16,810 nt of DNA from positions 1 through 16,810 of the forward strand of contig DFKT01000002.1 of assembly GCA_002373595.1 (NCBI GenBank), given 5' to 3'. Position numbers and translations under genes: made by a program. This DNA is from Lachnospiraceae bacterium UBA3638 (lineage in GTDB: Bacteria; Bacillota; Clostridia; Lachnospirales; Lachnospiraceae). A model generated the notes under the pieces. The model was not told the DNA's origin. It saw nothing but the letters and a program-made list of their open reading frames with translations, and did not search any database. Shown piece by piece: positions 1 to 6,789 of this stretch (position 1 is its first letter; every line of letters starts with the position of its first letter).

Positions 1-249
1 CCCTTTATCCAGGGCTGTGAATCCATCCGAGAGCCTTGTCTCTATGAGGTCCGAGAGTCCTGCTGCCGTGATGTTCTCTTTGGCCTTCATAAGAGGACCT
101 TCCCTGACATCCATCGCCACAGCGTTCTTTGCTATCCCACGACTTACGAGCTCTATCGAAGTGTATCCGTGATCGCATCCTATATCGCAGATGCGTGATC
201 CTTCGGGAACGAGAGATATTATCTTTTCAAGTCTGGGTGAAAGCTTCAT
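1..249 (-). CDS. trmK: tRNA (adenine(22)-N1)-methyltransferase TrmK, N-terminal part (cut by window edge)
   Basis: Only the first 83 codons are present. They read MKLSPRLEKIISLVPEGSRI and continue into a class I SAM-binding motif, DIGCDHGYTSIELV (about residues 22-35), then an AMDVREGPLMKAKENI strand-helix segment and a GLSDLIETRLSDGF segment. This order is characteristic of the TrmK/YqfN family, which methylates N1 of adenine 22 in the D-loop region of some bacterial tRNAs. It is a cytoplasmic enzyme. The ATG lies 6 nt after the rpoD stop codon, so the gene is probably translated from the rpoD mRNA; no strong ribosome binding site is visible, which fits translational coupling. In Clostridia trmK commonly follows rpoD, which supports the assignment. 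The catalytic and C-terminal parts lie outside the window. Confidence 0.9.
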   Translation of the reverse strand, partial: MKLSPRLEKIISLVPEGSRICDIGCDHGYTSIELVSRGIAKNAVAMDVREGPLMKAKENITAAGLSDLIETRLSDGFTALDKG

Positions 250-255
250 CCGGTA

Positions 256-1734
256 TTACTCGAGGTAGTCCTTCAGCTGCTTGCTGCGGCTGGGATGACG
301 CAGCTTTCTTAATGCCTTAGCCTCTATCTGACGGATTCTCTCACGGGTTACGTTGAATTCCTTACCTACTTCCTCGAGAGTACGTGCACGGCCGTCATCG
401 AGACCGAAACGAAGTCTGAGTACTTTCTGCTCTCTGTCGGTAAGGCTGTCGAGAACCTTGTCGAGCTGCTCTCTTAAGAGCATCTGAGTGGCAGCCTCTG
501 CGGGAGCGGGTACATTATCATCCTGAATGAAGTCGCCAAGATGGCTGTCCTCCTCCTCACCGATAGGAGTCTCAAGCGATACGGGCTCCTGTGATATCTT
601 GAGGATCTCGCGTACTCTCTCCTCGGGCATATCCATCTCCTTTGCGATCTCCTCGGGGCTCGGCTCGCGTCCGAGTTCCTGGAGGAGCTGACGACTGACC
701 CTGATGAGCTTATTGATGGTCTCAACCATATGTACGGGGATTCTGATCGTACGAGCCTGGTCTGCGATCGCACGGGTTATAGCCTGACGGATCCACCATG
801 TAGCGTAGGTGGAGAACTTATATCCCTTGGTGTAGTCGAATTTCTCTACTGCCTTTATGAGTCCGAGGTTTCCTTCCTGGATAAGATCGAGGAAAAGCAT
901 TCCTCTTCCGACATATCTCTTTGCGATACTTACAACGAGTCTGAGGTTGGCTTCTGCGAGACGCTTCTTAGCCTCCTCATCACCCTTCTCCATTCTCTTG
1001 GCGAGATCTATCTCTTCCTGTGCGGAGAGGAGCTGTACCTTACCGATCTCCTTTAAGTACATTCTTACGGGATCGTCTATGCCTACGCCTTCAGGTGCGG
1101 AGAGATCCACATTCTCAAGATCTACATCCTCTTCGTCATCATAATCGAAATCATCGGGTGAAGGTCCGTCATCGTCATCGTCCTGCGCACGGAGAATGTC
1201 GATATTATTGTCGTATGCAAACTCCTCCGCTCTGGCGAGATGGCTCTCGTCGATGGAGAGGTCTGAGAAGAAAAGTACAAGTTCTCTGTACTCGATGATA
1301 TTCTGCTTTCTCTTCGCATACTCGGGAAGCTGGGAAAGTCTGTCCTCGAATGCAGCCTCTCTGGCTTCGATGATCTCCCTTCTCTCCTCTTCGGTAAGAT
1401 CGGGATCGTCGAGCTCGTCGTATCCTTCGGGCTTAGCCTCCTGTGTGGGTGCGGGCAGATACTCTCTCTCGATATATAAAAGATCAGGACGAAGTACCGA
1501 GATAACCTCCTGCTCCTCATCGGTCTTTTTCTTGATATCCTTCTGAAGCTCCCTTCTCTCGAGAAGTGACTCAGTCAGGAATTTTGCATGTACGCCTTCC
1601 GTCTGAAGGAGCGTTCTCTTAGCTGCTGCGCTGCCCTTATTCTCAGCCAGCATCTTTCTCATTCCGTTGCGGGTAAGGCCCCTGCCGGCTGATTCTCCCC
1701 TCTTTGCGGATGCATTTGATTTTCTGTTGTCCAT
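256..1734 (-). CDS. rpoD: RNA polymerase primary sigma factor (sigma A / RpoD) with long N-terminal extension
   Basis: A 492-residue primary sigma factor. Region 1.2 begins near residue 219 ([18 protein letters not shown]). Region 2 spans about 255-330 with the core-binding and -10 recognition block ([20 protein letters not shown], then [19 protein letters not shown]). Region 3 is about 335-415. Region 4 has the HTH near 450-478 ([20 protein letters not shown]). The core is complete and of housekeeping type, so it should recognise TTGACA/TATAAT promoters such as the one upstream of the tRNA. The N-terminus is odd. Most Firmicute sigma A proteins are about 340-380 residues, but here about 218 residues precede region 1.2. 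They comprise a basic start (1-40), a charged helical part (50-180) that may contain a diverged region 1.1, and a very acidic linker (185-210). The ATG has an AGGGAGG ribosome binding site 6 nt upstream, overlapping the dnaG stop codon 10 nt away. Confidence 0.97.
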   Translation of the reverse strand: MDNRKSNASAKRGESAGRGLTRNGMRKMLAENKGSAAAKRTLLQTEGVHAKFLTESLLERRELQKDIKKKTDEEQEVISVLRPDLLYIEREYLPAPTQEAKPEGYDELDDPDLTEEERREIIEAREAAFEDRLSQLPEYAKRKQNIIEYRELVLFFSDLSIDESHLARAEEFAYDNNIDILRAQDDDDDGPSPDDFDYDDEEDVDLENVDLSAPEGVGIDDPVRMYLKEIGKVQLLSAQEEIDLAKRMEKGDEEAKKRLAEANLRLVVSIAKRYVGRGMLFLDLIQEGNLGLIKAVEKFDYTKGYKFSTYATWWIRQAITRAIADQARTIRIPVHMVETINKLIRVSRQLLQELGREPSPEEIAKEMDMPEERVREILKISQEPVSLETPIGEEEDSHLGDFIQDDNVPAPAEAATQMLLREQLDKVLDSLTDREQKVLRLRFGLDDGRARTLEEVGKEFNVTRERIRQIEAKALRKLRHPSRSKQLKDYLE

Positions 1735-1744
1735 ATCTTCCTCC

Positions 1745-3589
1745 CTAGGTTAAAGAATTCATTTTCTTGAGATTGTCTATTTCCATTCTGAGCTCATACT
1801 GTCTCTTAAAGGCATTTTCCGCGTCATCCTCTGCCCTGCCGAGCTCATCCATCTCCGATGTCTTGACTGCTATCACGAGATCCCTGAGGACTCTTCCTTC
1901 ATCCTCCGGCGGAGGCGCACCTCCTTCTCCCGTCTCCATCATGAGTTCTGCGGATAAACCTTCCGTCTGCAGTATCCCCGCTACCAGTGTCCTCTCCTTC
2001 GAGTCCTCGAACTCTCCGAGATAAGCCGCCGCGTTAAATACCTTCCCTTCGGATGCTGTGGCAAATACCGCTTCTGCCACCTTCCTGCATGTCTCATCCG
2101 TAAAGTCCGCGGGCGATACATATTTGGAAACCACTCTGTATATCAAAGGATCCTCCGAGAGCTTGGTAAGGAGCTCTGCCTGTGACTTGGGGATCTTCTT
2201 TAAGTTGTTCCCGGCACCGTCCTGCGCTCTGGCTGTCTGCCTGTTCCCGTTGCCGGACGTTCTGCCGTACTCTATCTGCTTTCTTTCTTTCTCGGCCAGC
2301 CTTCCCGCCTCGCGCCTTAAGAGTTCCCTTAGGTTGTCGGGCTTTATCATGTATTTGTCGGCTATGCCTACGAGATAGTTCTCTCTCTCATCCGCTGTCT
2401 CAAACCTAAGGAGCCTCTTAGCTATCTCGTTATTGAATTCACTCCTCGTCTCAGGGTCGGATAAGTCATATCCGTTTGAAAGTATCCTGATCTCGAAGTA
2501 GAATCCGTTCTCCGCTTCATCGAGCCTCTTTTGGAATTCATCCGCTCCGAGGCCTTTGATGAATTCATCGGGATCCTTGTAGGGCTTTAGGTTGATGACC
2601 CTTCCGGATAATCCCGTATTCCTTAATATCTCCAGTGCTCTTAATGCTGCTTTCGTTCCCGCTCCGTCGCTGTCGTACGATAGGAGGATCCTCCTGCCCA
2701 TTCGCTTAAGCATCAGCGCCTGTTCCTCGGTAAACGCGGTTCCGAGCGATGCCACGGCCTGTGTAAATCCCGCCTGGTGGAGCGATATGACATCCATATA
2801 GCCCTCGCAGAGTATGAAATTGTCCGTCCTTGAGGTCCTGGCGTAGTTAAATCCGTAGAGATTTCGTCTCTTGTCGAATATATCCGTCTCAGGGGAGTTT
2901 AAGTACTTGGGCTGTGCGTCCCCCATTACTCTGCCGCCGAAGCCTATGACCTGGTTCTTGGCATTGAATATGGGGTACATGACCCTGTTCCAGAAGGGGG
3001 ATGAGAGTCCGTTCCTCTCGCTGTTGGTCGCAAGTCCGGAGTCCCTTATCTCCTCATCGGTGTAACCCTGCTCCCTTAAATAGTCTACGATCAGCTTACC
3101 GTTTATTCCCGCGTATCCGAGACCGAAGTGGATTATCGTCTCATCCGTGAGGCCTCTGTTCTTCAGATATTCAAGGCCTTTCTTGCCGTGCTCGGATTTG
3201 AGGCATTTATAGAAGTATGTAGCTGCTGCTTTGTTTACTTCGAGAAGTCTGTCCTTCTTATTGCGCAGCTTTTGTGCCGATTCGGAGTAATGCTGCTCAG
3301 GGAGCGATATGCCCGCTCTCTCCGCGAGAGTCTTTACAGCTTCGGGGAATGTGAGGTTCTCATACTTCATCACGAATGAAAAAACATTTCCTCCCTCTCC
3401 GCAGCCGAAGCATTTGTATAGCTGTTTACCTGCATTTACGGAAAAGGAAGGGGTTTTCTCAGTATGGAAAGGGCAGAGCCCCCAGTAGTTATTTCCCTTC
3501 TTCTTAAGGCTCACATAGCTGCCGACGACATCTACAATATCATTGGCGGAGCGTACCTGTTCAATTAGATCATCTGCATAATATGCCAA
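1745..3589 (-). CDS. dnaG: DNA primase DnaG
   Basis: A 614-residue replicative primase that makes RNA primers at the replication fork. The N-terminal CHC2 zinc ribbon uses C39, H42, C60 and C63 ([11 protein letters not shown] ... CFGCGEGGN). The core has the conserved basic segment [19 protein letters not shown] (about 217-235) and a TOPRIM fold with E262 (CEGYMD) and D306/D308 (SYDSDGAG). Residues from about 465 form a helical region where the DnaB-interacting domain is expected, interrupted by a Gly/Pro-rich loop near 553-562. The start is TTG at 3587-3589: there is an in-frame TAG four codons upstream, no in-frame ATG before the zinc ribbon, and the N-terminus aligns with the family from [17 protein letters not shown]. 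The ribosome binding site is weak (AGGTAAG). A small hairpin (3605-3618) lies in the 38-nt gap after dgt. The TTG start and weak site may keep primase levels low. Confidence 0.97.
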   Translation of the reverse strand: MAYYADDLIEQVRSANDIVDVVGSYVSLKKKGNNYWGLCPFHTEKTPSFSVNAGKQLYKCFGCGEGGNVFSFVMKYENLTFPEAVKTLAERAGISLPEQHYSESAQKLRNKKDRLLEVNKAAATYFYKCLKSEHGKKGLEYLKNRGLTDETIIHFGLGYAGINGKLIVDYLREQGYTDEEIRDSGLATNSERNGLSSPFWNRVMYPIFNAKNQVIGFGGRVMGDAQPKYLNSPETDIFDKRRNLYGFNYARTSRTDNFILCEGYMDVISLHQAGFTQAVASLGTAFTEEQALMLKRMGRRILLSYDSDGAGTKAALRALEILRNTGLSGRVINLKPYKDPDEFIKGLGADEFQKRLDEAENGFYFEIRILSNGYDLSDPETRSEFNNEIAKRLLRFETADERENYLVGIADKYMIKPDNLRELLRREAGRLAEKERKQIEYGRTSGNGNRQTARAQDGAGNNLKKIPKSQAELLTKLSEDPLIYRVVSKYVSPADFTDETCRKVAEAVFATASEGKVFNAAAYLGEFEDSKERTLVAGILQTEGLSAELMMETGEGGAPPPEDEGRVLRDLVIAVKTSEMDELGRAEDDAENAFKRQYELRMEIDNLKKMNSLT

Positions 3590-3627
3590 TATTCTTACCT
3601 ATCGGAAAATCAGTTTTCAGTCACTTG

Positions 3628-4632
3628 TCAGAGTTCCCATGACTTGGGAACAAACAAGTCATTGTAGAGGTTGATCGCATATCTGTCGGTCATAGCTCCG
3701 ACATAGTCACATACGACTCTCTCGAGGGGATCACCCTTCTCGAGTATACCTGCGAATTCATCGGGAAGCTCCTTCGGGTGGTCGATATAGTAGTGATAAA
3801 GGGTCTCGACCAGAGCTTCTGCCTTCCCCTCTTCGCTCTTGGCGATGGGATTGGTATATACGCTCTCAAACATGAACTGTCTGATCGCTTTCATCGCACC
3901 TGCCACTCTCTCGGACTGGCAGATATCGTTTTTGCCTTCACTCTGGGTGATGATGTCGTGGATGAGGACATCGAGTCTGTCACCGGGCTTATCGCCGAGG
4001 ACGTCCCTTATCTCCCCGGGTACATCGGATTCCTTTAAGATCCCGCCCCTTACCGCGTCGTCCATATCGTGGTGGATGTATGCGATCTTATCGGAGAGTC
4101 TGACTACCTTGCCCTCAAGGGTCGAAGGTGTGCAGGATGTCTGGTGATTTAAGATACCGTCCTTTACTTCGAATGTAAGATTCAGTCCCCTTCCGTCTCT
4201 CTCGAGGAGCTCTACGGTACGGACGCTCTGTTCATTATGCTTAAAGCCCAGGGGGCATACTCTGTTAAGTGCTCTCTCTCCGGCATGACCGAAGGGGGTA
4301 TGGCCGAGATCGTGACCGAGCGCGATGGCTTCGGTGAGGTCCTCGTTTAACCTCAGTGCCTTGGCTATGGTGCGGGCGTTCTGGGAAACCTCGAGGGTAT
4401 GGGTGAGTCTGGTCCTATAGTGGTCGCCCTCGGGGATGAGGAATACCTGGGTCTTGTCCTTGAGTCTCCTGAAAGCCTTGCAGTGGATGATCCTGTCCCT
4501 GTCGCGCTGGAATACGGGGCGGATGTCACACTGGGGTTCGTCGGTACTTCTGCCCTTGGACTCTGCGCTGAGCTGGGCATATTCGCTCAAATACTCTCGT
4601 TCTCTGTTTTCAAGTGCTTCTCTAATCGTCAT
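3628..4632 (-). CDS. dgt: Deoxyguanosinetriphosphate triphosphohydrolase-like HD-domain protein
   Basis: An HD-domain dNTP triphosphohydrolase of the short Dgt-like type, expected to cleave dGTP (and perhaps other dNTPs) to nucleoside and tripolyphosphate in the cytoplasm. Counting from the ATG used here, the protein has 334 residues. It carries the family opening VFQRDRDRIIHCKAFRRLKDKTQVF, the first metal-binding histidine in RTRLTHTLEVSQ (H78), the HD pair in ALGHDLGHTPFGHAGE (H107/D108), the FKHNEQSVR segment, and the distal aspartate in VRLSDKIAYIHHD (D181). I chose the ATG at 4630-4632 because GGGAG lies 6 nt upstream. An in-frame GTG at 4651-4653 would add seven residues (MPTWETD) but lacks a good ribosome binding site. 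It is the first gene of the dgt-dnaG-rpoD-trmK cluster, a common arrangement in Clostridia. Substrate preference cannot be read from sequence. Confidence 0.93.
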   Translation of the reverse strand: MTIREALENREREYLSEYAQLSAESKGRSTDEPQCDIRPVFQRDRDRIIHCKAFRRLKDKTQVFLIPEGDHYRTRLTHTLEVSQNARTIAKALRLNEDLTEAIALGHDLGHTPFGHAGERALNRVCPLGFKHNEQSVRTVELLERDGRGLNLTFEVKDGILNHQTSCTPSTLEGKVVRLSDKIAYIHHDMDDAVRGGILKESDVPGEIRDVLGDKPGDRLDVLIHDIITQSEGKNDICQSERVAGAMKAIRQFMFESVYTNPIAKSEEGKAEALVETLYHYYIDHPKELPDEFAGILEKGDPLERVVCDYVGAMTDRYAINLYNDLFVPKSWEL

Positions 4633-4781
4633 GTCAGTCTCCCATGTGGGCACAGATAGCCTATATGATATTATTACGGACCGGGCTGCGATTTCCTTTT
4701 TTGAATAATAAAAAAGCAGAGGGATGGCGTAGTATATTTTCTGTCCGAGCTCCGCTTCTTTTTTGTGTTCTTATAGTTACG
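4633..4781. other. AT-rich intergenic leader upstream of dgt
   Basis: This part of the 459-bp gap between dgt and the divergent tRNA gene holds no convincing reading frame. The promoter of the dgt-dnaG-rpoD-trmK operon should lie here or within the adjacent palindrome. On the minus strand a TATACT hexamer (plus-strand 4731-4736) could be a -10 element, but no good -35 sits 16-18 nt upstream. TTGACT inside the palindrome, with TTATTT 18 nt on, is an alternative. Neither is strong. A run of A/T around 4691-4715 could bend the DNA or act as an UP-like element. Confidence 0.35.
4639..4643 (-). promoter_or_regulatory. Ribosome binding site that sets the dgt start
   Basis: On the minus strand GGGAG is followed by ACTGAC and then ATG. 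The spacing of 6 nt favours the ATG at 4632 over the GTG at 4653. Confidence 0.65.
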
Positions 4782-5003
4782 GGTGCGGGGATATGTGTTA
4801 TGCGCGACACGCTACGAAATAACGATTTTCTAAGCACCTTAGTCAAAATTATAATATGTGACGACACCGGGCCTTACTCGGCCTCAGGCCTCGGACGGCC
4901 ACTTCCCTCGACATCGTGTCTCGGGCTGTCTGTTATATATCGGTGCTAAGAAAATGTGTTATTTCTCCGCTATCAGTCGCCGCATAACACATATCCCCGC
5001 ACC
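4782..5003. repeat. Imperfect 222-bp palindrome with perfect 23-bp terminal inverted repeats
   Basis: The outer arms, 4782-4804 and 4981-5003, are exact reverse complements over 23 bp, beginning GGTGCGGGGATATG and ending GTTATGCG. Moving inward, AAATAAC (4818-4823 side) matches GTTATTT on the other arm, and ATTTTCTAAGCACC (4825-4838) matches GGTGCTAAGAAAAT (4942-4955) at 13 of 14 positions. The centre (about 4862-4905) is GC-rich with short hairpins such as GGCCTCAGGCC. No protein-coding frame is credible across it. It could be a small non-autonomous mobile element (MITE-like) or encode a long structured RNA; no clear target-site duplication is visible at the ends. It ends 20 bp before the -35 box of the tRNA promoter. 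Confidence 0.75.
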
Positions 5004-5023
5004 ACAAAAATACAGTCCGTCAC

Positions 5024-5052
5024 TTGACAATATGCGTACTATCTAGTAGGAT
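5024..5052 (+). promoter_or_regulatory. Sigma-A promoter of tRNA-Leu
   Basis: A perfect TTGACA (5024-5029) is followed after exactly 17 bp by TAGGAT (5047-5052). A transcript would start near 5059-5060, about 33 nt before the tRNA, at the foot of the leader hairpin. Confidence 0.8.
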
Positions 5053-5058
5053 ATCACA

Positions 5059-5087
5059 GTGTGCAAAAGCGATGCTTTCACGCACAC
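5059..5087 (+). other. Hairpin in the 5' leader of the tRNA-Leu precursor
   Basis: GTGTGC (5059-5064) pairs with GCACAC (5082-5087), and inside it AAAGC (5066-5070) pairs with GCTTT (5074-5078) around a GAT loop. It begins almost exactly at the predicted transcription start and ends 4 nt before the mature tRNA. It may protect the primary transcript or affect RNase P processing; this is inference. Confidence 0.5.
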
Positions 5088-5091
5088 AAGC

Positions 5092-5175
5092 GCAGAAATG
5101 GCGGAATTGGTAGACGCGCACGGTTCAGGTCCGTGTGGGAGCAATCCCTTGAGGGTTCGAGTCCCTTTTTCTGCA
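5092..5175 (+). tRNA. tRNA-Leu (anticodon CAG)
   Basis: An 84-nt class II tRNA. The acceptor strand GCAGAAA (5092-5098) pairs with TTTCTGC (5168-5174), and the discriminator base is A5175, as expected for leucine. The anticodon stem CACGG/CCGTG encloses the loop TTCAGGT with anticodon CAG at 5126-5128, reading CUG codons. A variable arm (GGGAGCAATCCC) marks it as Leu/Ser/Tyr type. The T-arm holds GGGTTCGAGTCCC. The 3' CCA is not encoded (ACAG follows), so it must be added by nucleotidyltransferase. It has its own promoter and terminator and is a monocistronic unit. Confidence 0.97.
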
Positions 5176-5179
5176 CAGT

Positions 5180-5215
5180 AAAACACCCGATCTGATGACC
5201 GGGTGTTTTGTTATT
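5180..5215 (+). terminator. Rho-independent terminator, probably bidirectional
   Basis: AAAACACCCG (5180-5189) pairs perfectly with CGGGTGTTTT (5200-5209), followed by a T-rich tail. It lies 5 nt after tRNA-Leu. Read on the minus strand it also ends in a T run, and it lies 37 nt beyond the stop of the converging FliD-like gene, so it probably stops both transcripts. Confidence 0.9.
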
Positions 5216-5246
5216 TCGTTCTTTCTAAACTTAGGGCTATCGCCTG

Positions 5247-5996
5247 TCAGAAATACGAATTGTAAAGCGTGCCGGCTGCGTTCTGGCTGTACTTTCCGGT
5301 GTCGGTGTACAGTGCGTTCTTGGATGCAGCGTAGCTGGCGTTTGATCCCATCATTCCCGCAGATACGGAAAGTGAATATGCATAGGAGCTTCTCTTGGCG
5401 AAGATTCCTTCTACAGAAGATTTGTCGGCAGCCTTGAACTTATCCTCGTCGAGCTTCATGGTGCCGTCCTTGGCATCTACGGTGATACCGATCTTCTCGA
5501 GGGACTTGGAATATGCCTTGGTATTGCCCTCTATGGATGTCACTCTGGATGCGATCGACTTATCATCAACCTTAGCCGCAGCCGACATCGTATCGTTGTA
5601 GCTCTTTACGAATTCCTGTGCAGCCTTTACAGCCTTCTCTTCATCGTTAAGGTCCACGGTCTGCATCTTGGTCACGGAGTCCTGAAGAGCTCCGGTCGCC
5701 TTGGTGATCTTGTTGTATGCGCTCTCTTCCTTCTCGGACTCGGTCTTAGCCTTGGGAGCCTGAGTCTTCTCGGAAATGATCTTCTGCGCTACAGACTCAG
5801 TGGTCCGAGCCTTCTTCGTCTGGGTCGTACCGGTTGTCGAATCGGTACCTTTGACGGGGTTCTGAGCATAGTACTGCTTCATCAGTTTCCCGTATGATCC
5901 GTTCTTTATGCTTGCGTAGTCGCTGAGCCAGCTCAAATTAGAGCCTCCGCCCATGCTGGAAATAAGAGATCTGTAGTTAGAAAGATTAGTATTCAT
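5247..5996 (-). CDS. Putative flagellar cap (FliD C-terminus)-like protein
   Basis: A 249-residue protein with no signal peptide or membrane segment. Residues 20-45 (LSWLSDYASIKNGSYGKLMKQYY) form a short motif, followed by a low-complexity Thr/Lys/Glu-rich linker (50-92). Residues 95-250 resemble the end of FliD: a helix with EFVKSYNDTMSAAAK, then LEKIGITVDAKDGTMKLDEDKF (about 166-187), the typical iGI..d.dG.l.lDe pattern, then SSVEGIFAKRSSYAYSLS and a Tyr/Asn-rich C-terminal tail. Full FliD proteins are usually far longer (over 400 residues) with variable surface domains, which are absent here. No other flagellar gene is in the window. The start has GGAGGTGGT 3-5 nt upstream, and an own promoter lies at 6062-6090. 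It could be a secreted cap-like or flagellum-associated protein, or a repurposed coiled-coil protein. Family resemblance is moderate. Confidence 0.6.
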   Translation of the reverse strand: MNTNLSNYRSLISSMGGGSNLSWLSDYASIKNGSYGKLMKQYYAQNPVKGTDSTTGTTQTKKARTTESVAQKIISEKTQAPKAKTESEKEESAYNKITKATGALQDSVTKMQTVDLNDEEKAVKAAQEFVKSYNDTMSAAAKVDDKSIASRVTSIEGNTKAYSKSLEKIGITVDAKDGTMKLDEDKFKAADKSSVEGIFAKRSSYAYSLSVSAGMMGSNASYAASKNALYTDTGKYSQNAAGTLYNSYF

Positions 5997-6061
5997 ATGA
6001 CCACCTCCGGCTTCCGTGCCTTCCTAAAAATCCGTTTATACGTGGCAGATCTTGTGCATAC

Positions 6062-6090
6062 ACTGTATCACAAAAAGGAAGTTATGTAAA
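6062..6090 (-). promoter_or_regulatory. Promoter of the FliD-like gene
   Basis: On the minus strand TTTACA (plus 6085-6090) is followed after 17 bp by TACAGT (plus 6062-6067), preceded by a TGn extension (TGATACAGT). It lies in the 109-bp gap after the TetR gene and about 65 bp before the FliD-like start codon. It looks like a sigma-A promoter rather than a flagellar sigma-28 site. Confidence 0.55.
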
Positions 6091-6105
6091 GTGTCCGAAA
6101 AAGCC

Positions 6106-6693
6106 TTACTTATTTCTCAGATTGATGCCCAGCATCCTCTCAAGGAGTTCGTAGAGCTCTGCGGTGACCTCTATGGTCGAGATGCTCTCTCCGGTCAGGC
6201 CGAATACCGAGAAAAGTATAGCTGCGGATCTGGCTCTGGGATTGACTATCCTAAGTACGCCTTCCTCATTTCCTCTCTCTATCAGCTTCTCGAAGGGCCC
6301 TAAGAGCCTGTAATATGTCGCGATACGGATGGAATCATACTGATACCTGAGGCTCTCATCCTCGAAGCATCTGTCCGTATCATCCTTGGAATCTTTGAAC
6401 ATCTTCTGGCAGAAATATACGAAAGTACGAAGGATATCGGGGATCGACTGCTCCCCGTTTTCCATGAGCGTGACGAGAAGTTCCGCATTGGTCTGAGCCT
6501 TGCGGTCGAGCACGCATTTATAGAGATTCTCTTTGGTTCCGAAATAATGAAGTACGGTACCTCTTACAACCTCGGCACCCTTGGCTACATCATCGACATT
6601 GACGCCGTAATATCCGTGCTTTATGAAAAGGTCCTCAGCTACGTCAAGTATCTGAGTCTTGCGCTCTTCGGTATTGTTCATTCTCTTAGCCAT
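6106..6693 (-). CDS. TetR/AcrR family transcriptional regulator
   Basis: A 195-residue one-component repressor-type protein. The N-terminal HTH covers about residues 11-60: RKTQILDVAEDLFIKHGYYGVNVDDVAKGAEVVRGTVLHYFGTKENLYKCVL, with the family-typical recognition turn ending in HYFGTKENLY. The remaining helical domain (about 65-195) would bind a ligand and dimerise; it gives no clue to the ligand. AAGGAG lies 9 nt upstream of the ATG. It follows the last gene of the six-gene glycan-related cluster by 88 nt, is on the same strand, and has its own promoter with inverted repeats, so autoregulation and control of neighbours (the FliD-like gene or the cluster) are plausible but not shown. Confidence 0.93.
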   Translation of the reverse strand: MAKRMNNTEERKTQILDVAEDLFIKHGYYGVNVDDVAKGAEVVRGTVLHYFGTKENLYKCVLDRKAQTNAELLVTLMENGEQSIPDILRTFVYFCQKMFKDSKDDTDRCFEDESLRYQYDSIRIATYYRLLGPFEKLIERGNEEGVLRIVNPRARSAAILFSVFGLTGESISTIEVTAELYELLERMLGINLRNK

Positions 6694-6757
6694 ATCTCAC
6701 CGCTCCTTCCGATTCTGCAGATCTTACGAGACAGTTCTTTAGGACTATGAACCTTTT

Positions 6758-6789
6758 CTATGATAGCACGATTGTTGACCTTTAGTCAA
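6758..6789 (-). promoter_or_regulatory. Promoter and candidate operator of the TetR gene
   Basis: On the minus strand TTGACT (plus 6784-6789) precedes TATCAT (plus 6760-6765) by 18 bp. Two symmetric sites overlap it. TTGAC-N5-GTCAA (6775-6789) covers the -35, and CTATGATAG (6758-6766) covers the -10; a second CTATGA copy (6744-6749) lies 8 bp further downstream in the transcript. Such overlap is usual for self-repressing TetR genes. The -35 overlaps the stop region of the preceding gene. Confidence 0.5.

Noticed and set aside
4644..4949. Small open frames on both strands within the intergenic palindrome
   Set aside because: They run through the inverted repeat, lack a good ribosome binding site, and their translations look like random sequence; the repeat structure explains the region better.
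4782..5003. Reading the palindrome as a complete insertion sequence
   Set aside because: At about 220 bp it has no room for a transposase and none is nearby; no target duplication is visible.
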